A DNA stretch of 64,000 bases from a virus: IMG/VR virus record IMGVR_UViG_3300010401_000640, positions 1 through 64,000 of that record; one strand, written 5' to 3'. Below the pieces are notes generated by a model. The model was not told the origin of the DNA. It was given only the letters and a program-made list of their open reading frames with translations, and did not search any database. Positions 19,112-26,445 of this stretch are shown here, in pieces; position 1 is the stretch's first letter; each line of letters begins with the position of its first letter. The position numbers were made by a program, and so were the translations under genes.

Positions 19112-19210
19112 GGGGACGGGGAGGGCTTCGAACCCCCGGGCTGACGACGCATGCAAATCTCAGCCTTTCCAATTATCCCCAGACATCTTACTAGTCTGGT
19201 TCTCCGTCCC
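19112..19210 (-). tRNA. tRNA-like RNA 2 (about 99 nt, isotype unresolved)
   Basis: The ends gggacgg and ccgtccc pair perfectly and enclose three hairpins: ccagac/gtctgg, ggctga/tcagcc, and a T arm with ttcgaag in its loop. It lies 12 bases downstream of a good promoter -10 box. No candidate anticodon arm has both a 7-base loop and a paired stem, so this is not a standard tRNA; a class II tRNA, a decayed tRNA or a tRNA mimic are all possible. Confidence 0.45.
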
Positions 19211-19222
19211 ATCCGACACCGA

Positions 19223-19250
19223 ACTTTACCATATCCCGCCAACCTGTCAA
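19223..19250 (-). promoter_or_regulatory. Sigma-70-type promoter for stable RNA locus
   Basis: On the minus strand TTGACA (19250-19245), a 16-base spacer and TAAAGT (19228-19223) preceded by TGG, an extended -10. It sits between a terminator and the tRNA-like RNA 2, directing transcription into the RNA locus. Confidence 0.65.
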
Positions 19251-19251
19251 A

Positions 19252-19283
19252 CAAAAAGAAAAGGGCGGGATTCCTTCCCGCCC
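19252..19283 (-). terminator. Rho-independent terminator
   Basis: Minus-strand hairpin gggcggg-aaggaat-cccgccc (19283-19263) followed by ttttctttttg. It lies 31 bases after the stop of the secreted protein gene at 19315 and separates that operon from the RNA locus. Confidence 0.88.
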
Positions 19284-19314
19284 CTGAGGCGACTGCTTCC
19301 TTATCGAAGCGGTC

Positions 19315-19767
19315 TTAGTTGTTTCCGCTGGGGTTGTTGACGTGGCCCGGGGGCGTGAAGTTCCCGCCGTTGCCGCCCGTGACGTTCGAGTTGCCGCCCG
19401 CCGCGGTCGCGCCGCTCGTGGAGGTTGCGGTGCCGCCCGTTGCAATCGAGCTCGAGCCGCCGCCGCTCTGCGTGACGCGCGTGCTGTCGGGCTTCAGCAG
19501 ATACGCACCGGCCGCGATGGAGGCCGGCTGGGCCACGCTCTGCAAGACGCCGGGGCCGCCGGCATGGTTCAGCACGCCCTCAACGGTGCCGGGCTTGGCG
19601 GGGTCGAAGGCCACAACCGTGGTCGTCGAGGGACAGAAAATCCCCGCGGTCTTGATGCGGACGATTTTCAGGCCGTTAACTTCGCCGATAACTTTCACGC
19701 CCGCGTGAGCCGCGGAGCTAACCGCCAGCAAGAGTGCCAGCGCCAGTAGGGTTTTGATTTTGGTCAT
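19315..19767 (-). CDS. Secreted low-complexity protein
   Basis: A 150-residue protein with a classical signal peptide (MTKIKTLLALALLLAVSS, cleavage likely after AHA at 22). The mature N-terminal part has one Cys (GIFCPSTT) and a beta-rich segment; the C-terminal 50 residues are Gly/Ser/Thr/Asn-rich repeats (for example TGGTATSTSG). It would be exported to the periplasm or cell surface. No family recognised. It is the last gene of a minus-strand operon, followed by a strong terminator. Confidence 0.7.
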   Translation of the reverse strand: MTKIKTLLALALLLAVSSAAHAGVKVIGEVNGLKIVRIKTAGIFCPSTTTVVAFDPAKPGTVEGVLNHAGGPGVLQSVAQPASIAAGAYLLKPDSTRVTQSGGGSSSIATGGTATSTSGATAAGGNSNVTGGNGGNFTPPGHVNNPSGNN

Positions 19768-19808
19768 GTTGTTGTGGTTCGTAGGTTACGACGAGACGAC
19801 GTGTCCCG

Positions 19809-20186
19809 TCAAATCTTAGAGAGGTCCGGGACGAGTTGTTGCGGGTCGGGCGCGACCCAGGAAACGCCCACCCCGAAAACTGGTCGGCCGCCCTCGCCCC
19901 CAAAAGAAGAAAGGAACGTGCGGGCCGAGAAGCCCAGCAGGTTGAAGTGGTCCACGACGCGCGACGCGGCCGCCTTGATGGATTCAAGCGGCGAGGAGAC
20001 GGAAAAGGCGTTTGAGTATGCCACCGCTTCCCCTTTAGGCTCCAGCTGTTGAAAGGCGGACTCCACCAGCTCCTCGAGCGCCGTAATCCACCGCGCCGCA
20101 ATCCGCGTCGTCTCGGCCTCGATGGTCGCCTCGCGTTGTTCCAACTGGTCGCGGTAGCGGGTTTGCATTTCGATGATGGTTCTCAT
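19809..20186 (-). CDS. Protein of unknown function, coiled coil
   Basis: A 125-residue protein. The first 50 residues (MRTIIEMQTRYRDQLEQREA onward) form a strong amphipathic helix; the C-terminal part is beta-rich, with FGVGVSWVAPDP. The start is fixed by overlap with the HNH-AP2 gene stop (ATGA). No family recognised. Confidence 0.6.
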   Translation of the reverse strand: MRTIIEMQTRYRDQLEQREATIEAETTRIAARWITALEELVESAFQQLEPKGEAVAYSNAFSVSSPLESIKAAASRVVDHFNLLGFSARTFLSSFGGEGGRPVFGVGVSWVAPDPQQLVPDLSKI

Positions 20187-20668
20187 GGGAAGTTCAGGTG
20201 TGCGAATTGACCGAAGTGTTTTCTGGCGGCGGTGTCGTAGGCGTGGGCTGCATCCTCTTCCCGAAAGAAGACTCCCAGGTGATAGTTGTGCCCGGCGGTC
20301 TCTATCGAGGCCCGCCAACGGTTTCTTTGCGCGTGCCAGCACACTCCCCGGAATCGTGAAGTCTTTCCTTCCGCTTTATTGCGGAAGGCGCGGTCGTTCT
20401 CAGTCTTGGTGCAGACCCGGAGGTTGCTCCTTTGATTGTTGAAGGGATTTCCGTCTCTATGGTCCACTCTCATACCCGGGGGCGGGCGCAACAAGAAAAC
20501 CCCAAGAGATTCGTTTCGGTTGTTCTTCCTTACGGGGTCCCAAATCCCTCTCTTAACGACCCAGCCCTTTTTAATTCGCTGGGCCTGCCAAGAGAACCGC
20601 GACACTTCCGGAAAGTCCGCATCATCCACGGAGGCAGTCATTCCTTTTGTGAGAAGAAGAACTTTCAT
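20183..20668 (-). CDS. HNH-AP2 homing endonuclease
   Basis: A 161-residue protein with an HNH_3-type core (MRVDHRDGNPFNNQRSNLRV) followed by an AP2 DNA-binding domain (SRFRGVCWHAQRNRWRASI and FREEDAAHAYDTAARKHFG). This HNH-AP2 fusion is a well-known class of phage and cyanobacterial homing endonucleases. The N-terminal 60 residues resemble the beta-strand domain that precedes HNH in this class. It is wedged between two coupled genes with overlaps at both ends. Confidence 0.92.
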   Translation of the reverse strand: MKVLLLTKGMTASVDDADFPEVSRFSWQAQRIKKGWVVKRGIWDPVRKNNRNESLGVFLLRPPPGMRVDHRDGNPFNNQRSNLRVCTKTENDRAFRNKAEGKTSRFRGVCWHAQRNRWRASIETAGHNYHLGVFFREEDAAHAYDTAARKHFGQFAHLNFP

Positions 20669-21768
20669 TGACCCGTCTTTATCACAGTGGGCTCCCCCCG
20701 AAGAACCGCATCCGAGGGGAGGAAGTTTTTGTAGAACCCGCGGTCAAAGAACATGTTGAACTCAGGTCGGACCCGGGTGATGGCCCCGGTTATCGAGGAC
20801 ATCTTCAACTCGAGGATGACGCCCCCAATCTCGTATCGGAGATGCTTTGTCCTTCCGAAAATAGTCTGGTCTTGAAAACCCGGGAGTCCGATGATATGGA
20901 CATTGCGGTCGAAGCTGTATCCGGAGACATGGTAGTGGCCGATTGCTAGGATGGCCGGCTTTTCTCCTCCCTGAAAAGCCTCGACTATCTTTTGTCCTTT
21001 GTAGGACCTCGCATAAGCGGACCCGCCTCCAGGGTGTTGGACCTTCAGAATCTGTTTGAACTCCCCTGCGGTCAACACAACATCTGCCTCGATGTGGCCG
21101 ATGTATTTCATGTCGTGCCGTCCCATCCTCTCACAGACCATCTGAAGATAGGCTCCGAAGTTGAAACCCTCTTTTTGAAACCAGCCTTCATGGTCGTTGC
21201 CGGTGATGAAGTGCGTGGTGATGCCGGCGCGCCGCGGATAGTGCTTCGCACAGTAGGTGGCCTGCCCGTCGATGCTGGATTCATAGACGCTGCCGCCATT
21301 GATGCGCGGCACGTATCCGTCCACGATGTTACCGGCGTGGAAAACGTCCTTCACGCCTTCGCGGGCGAAGAGGTCATACTGCGCGTGAAGCGCGTCGAGC
21401 CGTTCTTCGCGGCAGCACAGGTGCGTATCGGCCACGAGACCAATTTTCGTCCAGGCGTCGCCGTCGAAAACCTCGAGCGGGATGCTGCCGAACTCTGCGG
21501 GAACGGTCTTGGCCTGCTCGATGAGCGGGTCAGTCGCACGGTAAATTGGGTTTCCCGGGGAGGGCTCGAGAGGGTTGGAGGGGCCCATCGGACTGGCGTC
21601 CTTGTAGGCCGGATTCACGCGTCGCTTCACGCTCTCCGGGACAAACCGCTGCCGGGCCCTGCGGACCGCCGGCTCGCTCACGCCAAAAAAGATGGAGAGG
21701 CTCTCGTCGGTGTTTCCGTCCTTGATTAGCTGTTTCAGGGTGACTACGTCGGTTGGTGTCCAGTTCAT
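20665..21768 (-). CDS. Calcineurin-like metallophosphoesterase with N-terminal HTH
   Basis: A 367-residue protein. Residues 1-45 resemble a helix-turn-helix (TLKQLIKDGNTDESLSIFFG). The catalytic domain has the metallophosphoesterase motifs in order: VADTHLC (near 109), FHAGNIVDG with Asn in place of the usual Asp, ITGNDHEGW (near 189) and AIGHYHVSGY (near 277). It could be a phosphodiesterase or nuclease acting on DNA ends, like SbcD/Mre11 or phage DNA repair exonucleases. The N-terminal HTH suggests DNA targeting. ATGA overlaps on both sides. Confidence 0.82.
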   Translation of the reverse strand: MNWTPTDVVTLKQLIKDGNTDESLSIFFGVSEPAVRRARQRFVPESVKRRVNPAYKDASPMGPSNPLEPSPGNPIYRATDPLIEQAKTVPAEFGSIPLEVFDGDAWTKIGLVADTHLCCREERLDALHAQYDLFAREGVKDVFHAGNIVDGYVPRINGGSVYESSIDGQATYCAKHYPRRAGITTHFITGNDHEGWFQKEGFNFGAYLQMVCERMGRHDMKYIGHIEADVVLTAGEFKQILKVQHPGGGSAYARSYKGQKIVEAFQGGEKPAILAIGHYHVSGYSFDRNVHIIGLPGFQDQTIFGRTKHLRYEIGGVILELKMSSITGAITRVRPEFNMFFDRGFYKNFLPSDAVLRGEPTVIKTGQ

Positions 21769-22355
21769 GATTCGAGGGGCTTCTTTTTGTTGTTCTTGGG
21801 TTTTTGAGGGGAGGCCGTTGAGTCGGCGGCCAAAATAATCTGCTCTTGCGGGGACTGCTTGAAGGCGCGGTCGAAAGATTCAAGCGCCGCCTCGGGCGTT
21901 GCGCCCATGCCGACAATCGAATATCCGGGGCGCGTGATGTCGCCGTAATAGGCCACGAACTGCGTTCCGTCGTTGGCAATCGTTGGCCGGAACTGAACCG
22001 ATGGACGGAGGTGGGACCACGCCTCGGCGGCCTGCGCCTCGAGGTAATCCGTCTGCGCCTTCTGCACCTTTTCGATGGAGGCGTAGAGCCGGTCGTGCGG
22101 TTCAGTGGTCCATCGCCCCGCGTCGGCCAACAGCTCGTCGATTCGCGAGCACACGTTGACGAAGGTCAGCGTTGCCGAGAGCACAACGCCCCCGTCGATT
22201 TTCGGGTGGTCGTGGTAGTCTCGGAAAGCCGACCCCATAATGTATGGGTGCAGGTTCTGCATCACAGAGTGCAACGCGTCAAGCTGCGCGCGCGTCACGG
22301 AGTCCCGGGTCGGGAGCGTGGCCGGCCTTACGCTAGTTTGTTGGTCGTCGCCCAT
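21765..22355 (-). CDS. Protein of unknown function
   Basis: A 196-residue mainly helical protein with a small beta segment (TQFVAYYGDITRPGYSIVG) near residue 140 and a Lys-rich tail (KPKNNKKKPLES). It lies between the RuvC-like resolvase and the metallophosphoesterase, overlapping the former by 28 bases, so a role in DNA metabolism is possible. No motif recognised. Confidence 0.55.
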   Translation of the reverse strand: MGDDQQTSVRPATLPTRDSVTRAQLDALHSVMQNLHPYIMGSAFRDYHDHPKIDGGVVLSATLTFVNVCSRIDELLADAGRWTTEPHDRLYASIEKVQKAQTDYLEAQAAEAWSHLRPSVQFRPTIANDGTQFVAYYGDITRPGYSIVGMGATPEAALESFDRAFKQSPQEQIILAADSTASPQKPKNNKKKPLES

Positions 22356-22846
22356 CTGAGCAAGTGTAAAGCATCCGCAGCGTTATCGTCCACTATTTCA
22401 ACGCCGGGAAAATACTTCGCGGCGTATTCAATCATCATGTCCTTTTCCGCCGCGCCACTGCCGGTCGCGAAGTGCTTCAGCGTCTTGACCGGGCAGCAAT
22501 CAATCTGGATTCCGTAGTTGTAACAGAACAACCACACGGCGGCACGAAAGCTGGACCACAGCTGATTCTGCTGCGTGTAGCCCCCGAACTGCACGTCCTC
22601 GAAGACGACGAAATCAATCGGGTTGTTGGTCGCGTGGTCGCTGATGTGGTCTTTCCAGACTTTCAGGATGTGCCGGTAGAGCGCGGGGACCCGGGCGTCG
22701 AGTTTCCGGTCCATGCGCTCCTTGGCGGCCGCGGAGGTCACCTTGCGTTCTTGGAGGAGCCAGGAGCCGGCGGTCACGATGCCGCTGTGGTCACGGTAAG
22801 CCCACCCGGTGGTGGTAGCGAGGTCGAGGGCGAGGATGGCCTTCAT
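22328..22846 (-). CDS. RuvC-like Holliday junction resolvase
   Basis: A 172-residue RNase H-fold protein. Acidic residues are placed as in RuvC: D8 in AILALDLATTTGWA, an acidic pair in VVFEDVQFGG (near 82), and DDNAADALHLLRWA (near 153), with AAEKDMMIEYA before it. It would resolve branched DNA during recombination and packaging. The start is fixed by overlap with the upstream mini-gene. Position next to sigma factor, primase and polymerase fits the replication module. Confidence 0.86.
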   Translation of the reverse strand: MKAILALDLATTTGWAYRDHSGIVTAGSWLLQERKVTSAAAKERMDRKLDARVPALYRHILKVWKDHISDHATNNPIDFVVFEDVQFGGYTQQNQLWSSFRAAVWLFCYNYGIQIDCCPVKTLKHFATGSGAAEKDMMIEYAAKYFPGVEIVDDNAADALHLLRWATTNKLA

Positions 22847-22995
22847 TCGACCTCCGTGAGTTCGTAGATTTTCGCCGACTGCGCCCCGCGAGACTTCAAG
22901 GCCATGTCTCTCACAGCTCGCGCACCCTCGAGAGAGTAAGCCCACTCGTCTTGACTCCACCCGGTCCAAAGAATACGGACGAGATATTTTCTCAC
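22843..22995 (-). CDS. Small protein, unknown, GTG start
   Basis: A 50-residue protein starting with GTG (VRKYLVRILWTGW) that overlaps the sigma factor stop as GTGA. Its own stop overlaps the resolvase ATG. Begins with a beta strand and ends KIYELTEVE. The double overlap supports it; no function is known. Confidence 0.6.
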   Translation of the reverse strand: MRKYLVRILWTGWSQDEWAYSLEGARAVRDMALKSRGAQSAKIYELTEVE

Positions 22996-23678
22996 GATTT
23001 CTCCTCCTTCTTGAAGGCGGCCCGCAGCTTCGCGATTATCTGGCCGTGCGCCGCGTGGACCGCCTGTCGGCTGACGCCGCGTTGCCGCGCGATGTCGGCC
23101 ATGCTGATTTTCTCCTCGTAGATTAGTTTCAGCAGGACCCGCTCGGTAGGAGTGAGTTTGCACTTGCATCGACTCAACACCGCCAAGTTTAGGCCGAGGT
23201 CCTCCTTTTCCATGACCACCGCGTCAGTCGCGGGAGCCGTCTCCGAGACCCGCTGCTGTAACTTCCGGGCCTTGCCACCGCTGTCGTCCTCGTGGAAAGA
23301 GACAAAGCTGGGGAAATGGCCGCCGGAGTGCGAGCCGGGCTCGACCGTGTTCTGCTCCTTCCAAAGGCCCGCGAGCGCGCCGCGCAGGAAGGGCATCAGG
23401 TAGCGCGTGAAACGGTTTCCGCGCTCCGGGTCGAAGCGGTCGATGGCATTCATGAGTGCGGCGTTCACGGCGGAGATTACCTCGTCGTCCGGAAGGCGTC
23501 CGCGATTCTGGCGGCGTGCGAAGCGCGCAGCGAACAGCAGATGGTTTCGGATAAGGAACTCGCGAGCCTCCGCGTCGCCTCCTTTTGCCGCCACGAAAAG
23601 CTTGCGCTCTTCTTCGGGCGTGGTGAGTTTGAACCGGAGGTCTTCATTGGCTCGGTAGTAGTTGTTCGGGGGGCTCAT
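22992..23678 (-). CDS. Sigma-70 family RNA polymerase sigma factor
   Basis: A 228-residue protein with sigma region 2 at about 40-107 (EFLIRNHLLFAARFARRQ, then AIDRFDPERGNRFTRYLMPF) and region 4 at about 175-222 (LTPTERVLLKLIYEEK and ADIARQRGVSRQAVHAAHG, a clear HTH). The linker holds little. This is the form of a stress/ECF-like or group 3 factor. It should redirect host RNA polymerase to phage promoters, probably middle or late ones. The start MSPPNNYY lies 35 bases inside the end of the primase gene; longer extensions run into that gene. Confidence 0.87.
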   Translation of the reverse strand: MSPPNNYYRANEDLRFKLTTPEEERKLFVAAKGGDAEAREFLIRNHLLFAARFARRQNRGRLPDDEVISAVNAALMNAIDRFDPERGNRFTRYLMPFLRGALAGLWKEQNTVEPGSHSGGHFPSFVSFHEDDSGGKARKLQQRVSETAPATDAVVMEKEDLGLNLAVLSRCKCKLTPTERVLLKLIYEEKISMADIARQRGVSRQAVHAAHGQIIAKLRAAFKKEEKS

Positions 23679-25935
23679 TGGTTTTCTGGTAGCGGCTGTC
23701 CGTCCTTTGCTCAGGCACTTCCAGGACCGTGAGGTTCTTGGGGTAGTGGGAGGAGCGGTCGATTTCGTAAATCCGGATTCCACCTGACGTTCCGTCGATG
23801 GTTCGGATTTTGAATTGTGTTCCCTTGCTCAGGGTCCACAAGTCGCGTTTGATTTTTTCGAGGGAAAACTGTCGGAGGACATCGGTCATCCCCGGCACTT
23901 GGGAGAACTGCTGGTAAAGGTCGAGCGCGCTTCCCAACCACACGTTGGCGTCCGGCTCAATCTTCGTGAAATACTCGCGCATCCAAATGTTGATGACCTC
24001 GGCGAGGCCCGATGTCCTGCTGGACTGCTGGGCCGAAAGCACCATCTCCGGGTCGTGGTAGGGCTTGATGCCGCCAAACCGGGTGTCCTCCTGGCTCGCG
24101 CTGCGGCATTGCTCGGGGGTCTCAAAGTCCAACAGGAACCGGCAGAACCAAGGCAGCTCGCGGGCGAGGATTTCGTTCATCTCCTTCTCCGGCGGGAAAG
24201 CATTTTTTGGGGCCTGCGCGCGGAACATCATGACCTTGTCCTTCATGCTGGCATCCAGGTCAGGGTGCAATTGAGAGTCGGCGTCCATGTTGCAAGTGAT
24301 GCCTTGGCGCGCCCGGCACCCGATGACGCCACCCACGCGGAACTTCTCGTTGCACTCGCGTTCGTTGTTCGCCACGTTTTTCTTGACGCCCTCGCAGAAC
24401 TTTTTGTAGAGCGTGGAGTTCCCGGTCACCGAGGTGTCGTCCACCGTGTGGAGGGCGTAATCAAAGAGCTGTGAATTGAACTGAGTCTCCCCCAGAAGGT
24501 GAGAGGCCGCCTCGGCAAAGCCTCCGACAATTTCCCCGATGATTTTTCGATTGGAGAAAGTTTTCCCGCAGGCCACAGGGCCGGCGATGTAGATGGCGTG
24601 CCCAAGGGTGAGCGTGCGATAGTAGCAGCCCTTGTAGAAGTAGCTGGCCCAGGAAAGATAAAACGGAAGCTGGTCGAGGGTGGCAAAAAAGTTGTCGTAG
24701 AACTGGGAAATCCAGGGGAATTGGCCGTCGGGGCCCCAGATGGCCTTGCCCTCGGCCGGGGCCATCGCGTCCCGGGTGTGCATGTTGAGGTAGTAGTGCC
24801 CGTTGAAAAAGATTTTTCCCTTCGGAAAGAAAGCGAAGCTGGCCATGCCCTTGACGCGCTGCTCGGTGTGGATGTAGGCGAAGGCCGCCTCAACCTCGGA
24901 AAAGGTTTCGCCCTTCTTCTTGCTGATGTCGCGCGTCAGCCCGCGCATCACAATCATCTCGTTCTGGATGTTGTCCTTGTTCAGGATGTCCCACCGGCCG
25001 CTGTCGCGCTTGACCGCGTAGTCCTTGCCGTCAAAGAAAATATCCTTCACCGCGTTCCCTATTCGATTTTCCTCGTAGCGCTTGACCCAGTCGGCCCCGA
25101 GCAGCTCGGACCAGGAATACCAGCCCTTTCCCTGGCGCTGCGCGTGGTTGGCGAAGCTCTGCATCCCGTTTTCATGGACGATTGCCGAGTTGTCCGAAGT
25201 GGAGCCCTCGACCCAGAAAGTGGGGCCCATCGCGCCCCAGGCGAATTCGCCTTCCCACTCCGCGAAGCGGGGATACTTGGGGGCCAGCTCGCGGAACCGC
25301 GCGGCCACGTCTGCCGCCGGGATGGTCACGCCCGGCTCGCTGTCCTTCCACGAATAGAACCGCGACTTCTTCACGAGCCAGCCGGCGATGACAGCCCAGG
25401 GCACAGGATTTTTCTCAACCTGCCGCCACTGGCAGCCGTTCGCGTAGTAGCGGGAGGGCTCGAGGTAGCCTTGGTCGAGGTTCGACAGCTCCTTAATCGG
25501 CAGGAGCTCGTGAAGATGTTTGAGAATGAAGCACGCGTAGTTGCGGGAGGAAAGCATGATTGGCCGCTCGAAAATCCACACCAGCCGGATGTTGCCAGAC
25601 AGCGAGCGCTCGACCCAGTTCGGTTTGATGTCCATCCGCGCGATTGCCGCGTCAATCTCCTGGTCGGTGAAGCGCGCGTCGTAGTCGCCCACCCAGCCGT
25701 CCATTTCTCGCGGGGACCCCGGGCCCTCTTTCCCGCCGCTCTCGTTGATGCGGCTGCTCTCGTTGACCGCTGTGAACGCAGAGTAAAAGCAGAAGTCGGT
25801 GCCCAGCTCGTTCTGCCATTTCGTGCGGGCCACTTTGTCGGTGATGCAGTTTGGGGGGACGCGGTCGAGGTGGGTGAACTCCCAGGGGTTGCCTTGAAAA
25901 GTCTCGTTTGCAGAAAGTCGCTTGAGGTAACGCAC
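23644..25935 (-). CDS. Primase-helicase fusion (archaeo-eukaryotic-type primase + SF3-like ATPase)
   Basis: A 763-residue replication protein with a GTG start. The N-terminal third is primase-like: WVGDYDARF (near 84) offers the D-x-D metal site, followed by IRLVWIFERP. The C-terminal half has a P-loop AIYIAGPVACGKTF near 452, then ALHTVDDTSVTG as Walker B-like and further SF3-type sequence, with a winged-helix-like tail. Such fusions prime and unwind at phage origins. It is followed by the sigma factor and preceded by an endonuclease VII-like gene inserted between it and the polymerase. Confidence 0.82.
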   Translation of the reverse strand: MRYLKRLSANETFQGNPWEFTHLDRVPPNCITDKVARTKWQNELGTDFCFYSAFTAVNESSRINESGGKEGPGSPREMDGWVGDYDARFTDQEIDAAIARMDIKPNWVERSLSGNIRLVWIFERPIMLSSRNYACFILKHLHELLPIKELSNLDQGYLEPSRYYANGCQWRQVEKNPVPWAVIAGWLVKKSRFYSWKDSEPGVTIPAADVAARFRELAPKYPRFAEWEGEFAWGAMGPTFWVEGSTSDNSAIVHENGMQSFANHAQRQGKGWYSWSELLGADWVKRYEENRIGNAVKDIFFDGKDYAVKRDSGRWDILNKDNIQNEMIVMRGLTRDISKKKGETFSEVEAAFAYIHTEQRVKGMASFAFFPKGKIFFNGHYYLNMHTRDAMAPAEGKAIWGPDGQFPWISQFYDNFFATLDQLPFYLSWASYFYKGCYYRTLTLGHAIYIAGPVACGKTFSNRKIIGEIVGGFAEAASHLLGETQFNSQLFDYALHTVDDTSVTGNSTLYKKFCEGVKKNVANNERECNEKFRVGGVIGCRARQGITCNMDADSQLHPDLDASMKDKVMMFRAQAPKNAFPPEKEMNEILARELPWFCRFLLDFETPEQCRSASQEDTRFGGIKPYHDPEMVLSAQQSSRTSGLAEVINIWMREYFTKIEPDANVWLGSALDLYQQFSQVPGMTDVLRQFSLEKIKRDLWTLSKGTQFKIRTIDGTSGGIRIYEIDRSSHYPKNLTVLEVPEQRTDSRYQKTNEPPEQLLPSQ

Positions 25936-25968
25936 AGCAGGGAAGATATGTCAGCCCGAGGCTTCCTG

Positions 25969-26445
25969 TCAACTCACGGGTTCGTTTCTTGCTGCCTCAA
26001 TCTCGGCCCGAGTCCGCCGTTTTCTACGAATCGGGCCCCCCGACTCCGCGTTTCGCAAATACCTCTTGGCCATCCTTAACCATTCTTTATCTTCAACGGC
26101 CCACAACACTGTGTTACATTTTGAACAGAGCAGCCCCCGAACCTTTTTATTTGTGTGGTCATGGTCTATGTGCGGATGGGCCATTGGCTTCAGGCAGATA
26201 TTGCACAACCCTTTTTGAGAGGACATCATTCTCTCATAGTCCTCGGGAGTCATGGAATATCCCCTCTTCAGCCAGGACCTCCACTGAATCTCTCGGTATC
26301 GGTCTCGATATTTCTCTCGACGCTCCGCCTCGTATTTTGTTCGGCATGATCGACATCTGGCTTCCCACGTTCCCGATTTTCGCCGGTAGGAGTTCTCCGC
26401 TGTGTGCTCTACTCCACAATGGGGGCAGTTGCTATTTGAGGTAAT
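25969..26445 (-). CDS. Endonuclease VII-like HNH homing endonuclease, apparent ATT start
   Basis: A protein with a Cys4 zinc finger (CPHCG and CRSC) in the first 45 residues, a basic helix (KYRDRYREIQW), and the endonuclease VII core CNICLKP, HIDHDHTNKKVRGLLCSKCN. No ATG, GTG or TTG exists upstream of residue 65, yet the zinc finger clearly belongs to the protein. An ATT at 26445-26443 follows a perfect aaggaggt by five bases, so a 158-residue protein with an AUU start is proposed. The alternative is a truncated 94-residue form from ATG 26253. It separates polymerase from primase. Confidence 0.75.
   Translation of the reverse strand: MTSNSNCPHCGVEHTAENSYRRKSGTWEARCRSCRTKYEAERREKYRDRYREIQWRSWLKRGYSMTPEDYERMMSSQKGLCNICLKPMAHPHIDHDHTNKKVRGLLCSKCNTVLWAVEDKEWLRMAKRYLRNAESGGPIRRKRRTRAEIEAARNEPVS

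Noticed and set aside
18840-19210. A single tmRNA spanning the RNA locus
   Set aside because: The 5' gggacgg pairs with an internal site at 19113 and not with the 3' end at 18841, and no tag-peptide frame or gattcgacgg-like start was found.
24499-26079. Plus-strand 526-codon frame
   Set aside because: Antisense of the primase-helicase and endonuclease genes, no motif and no SD.
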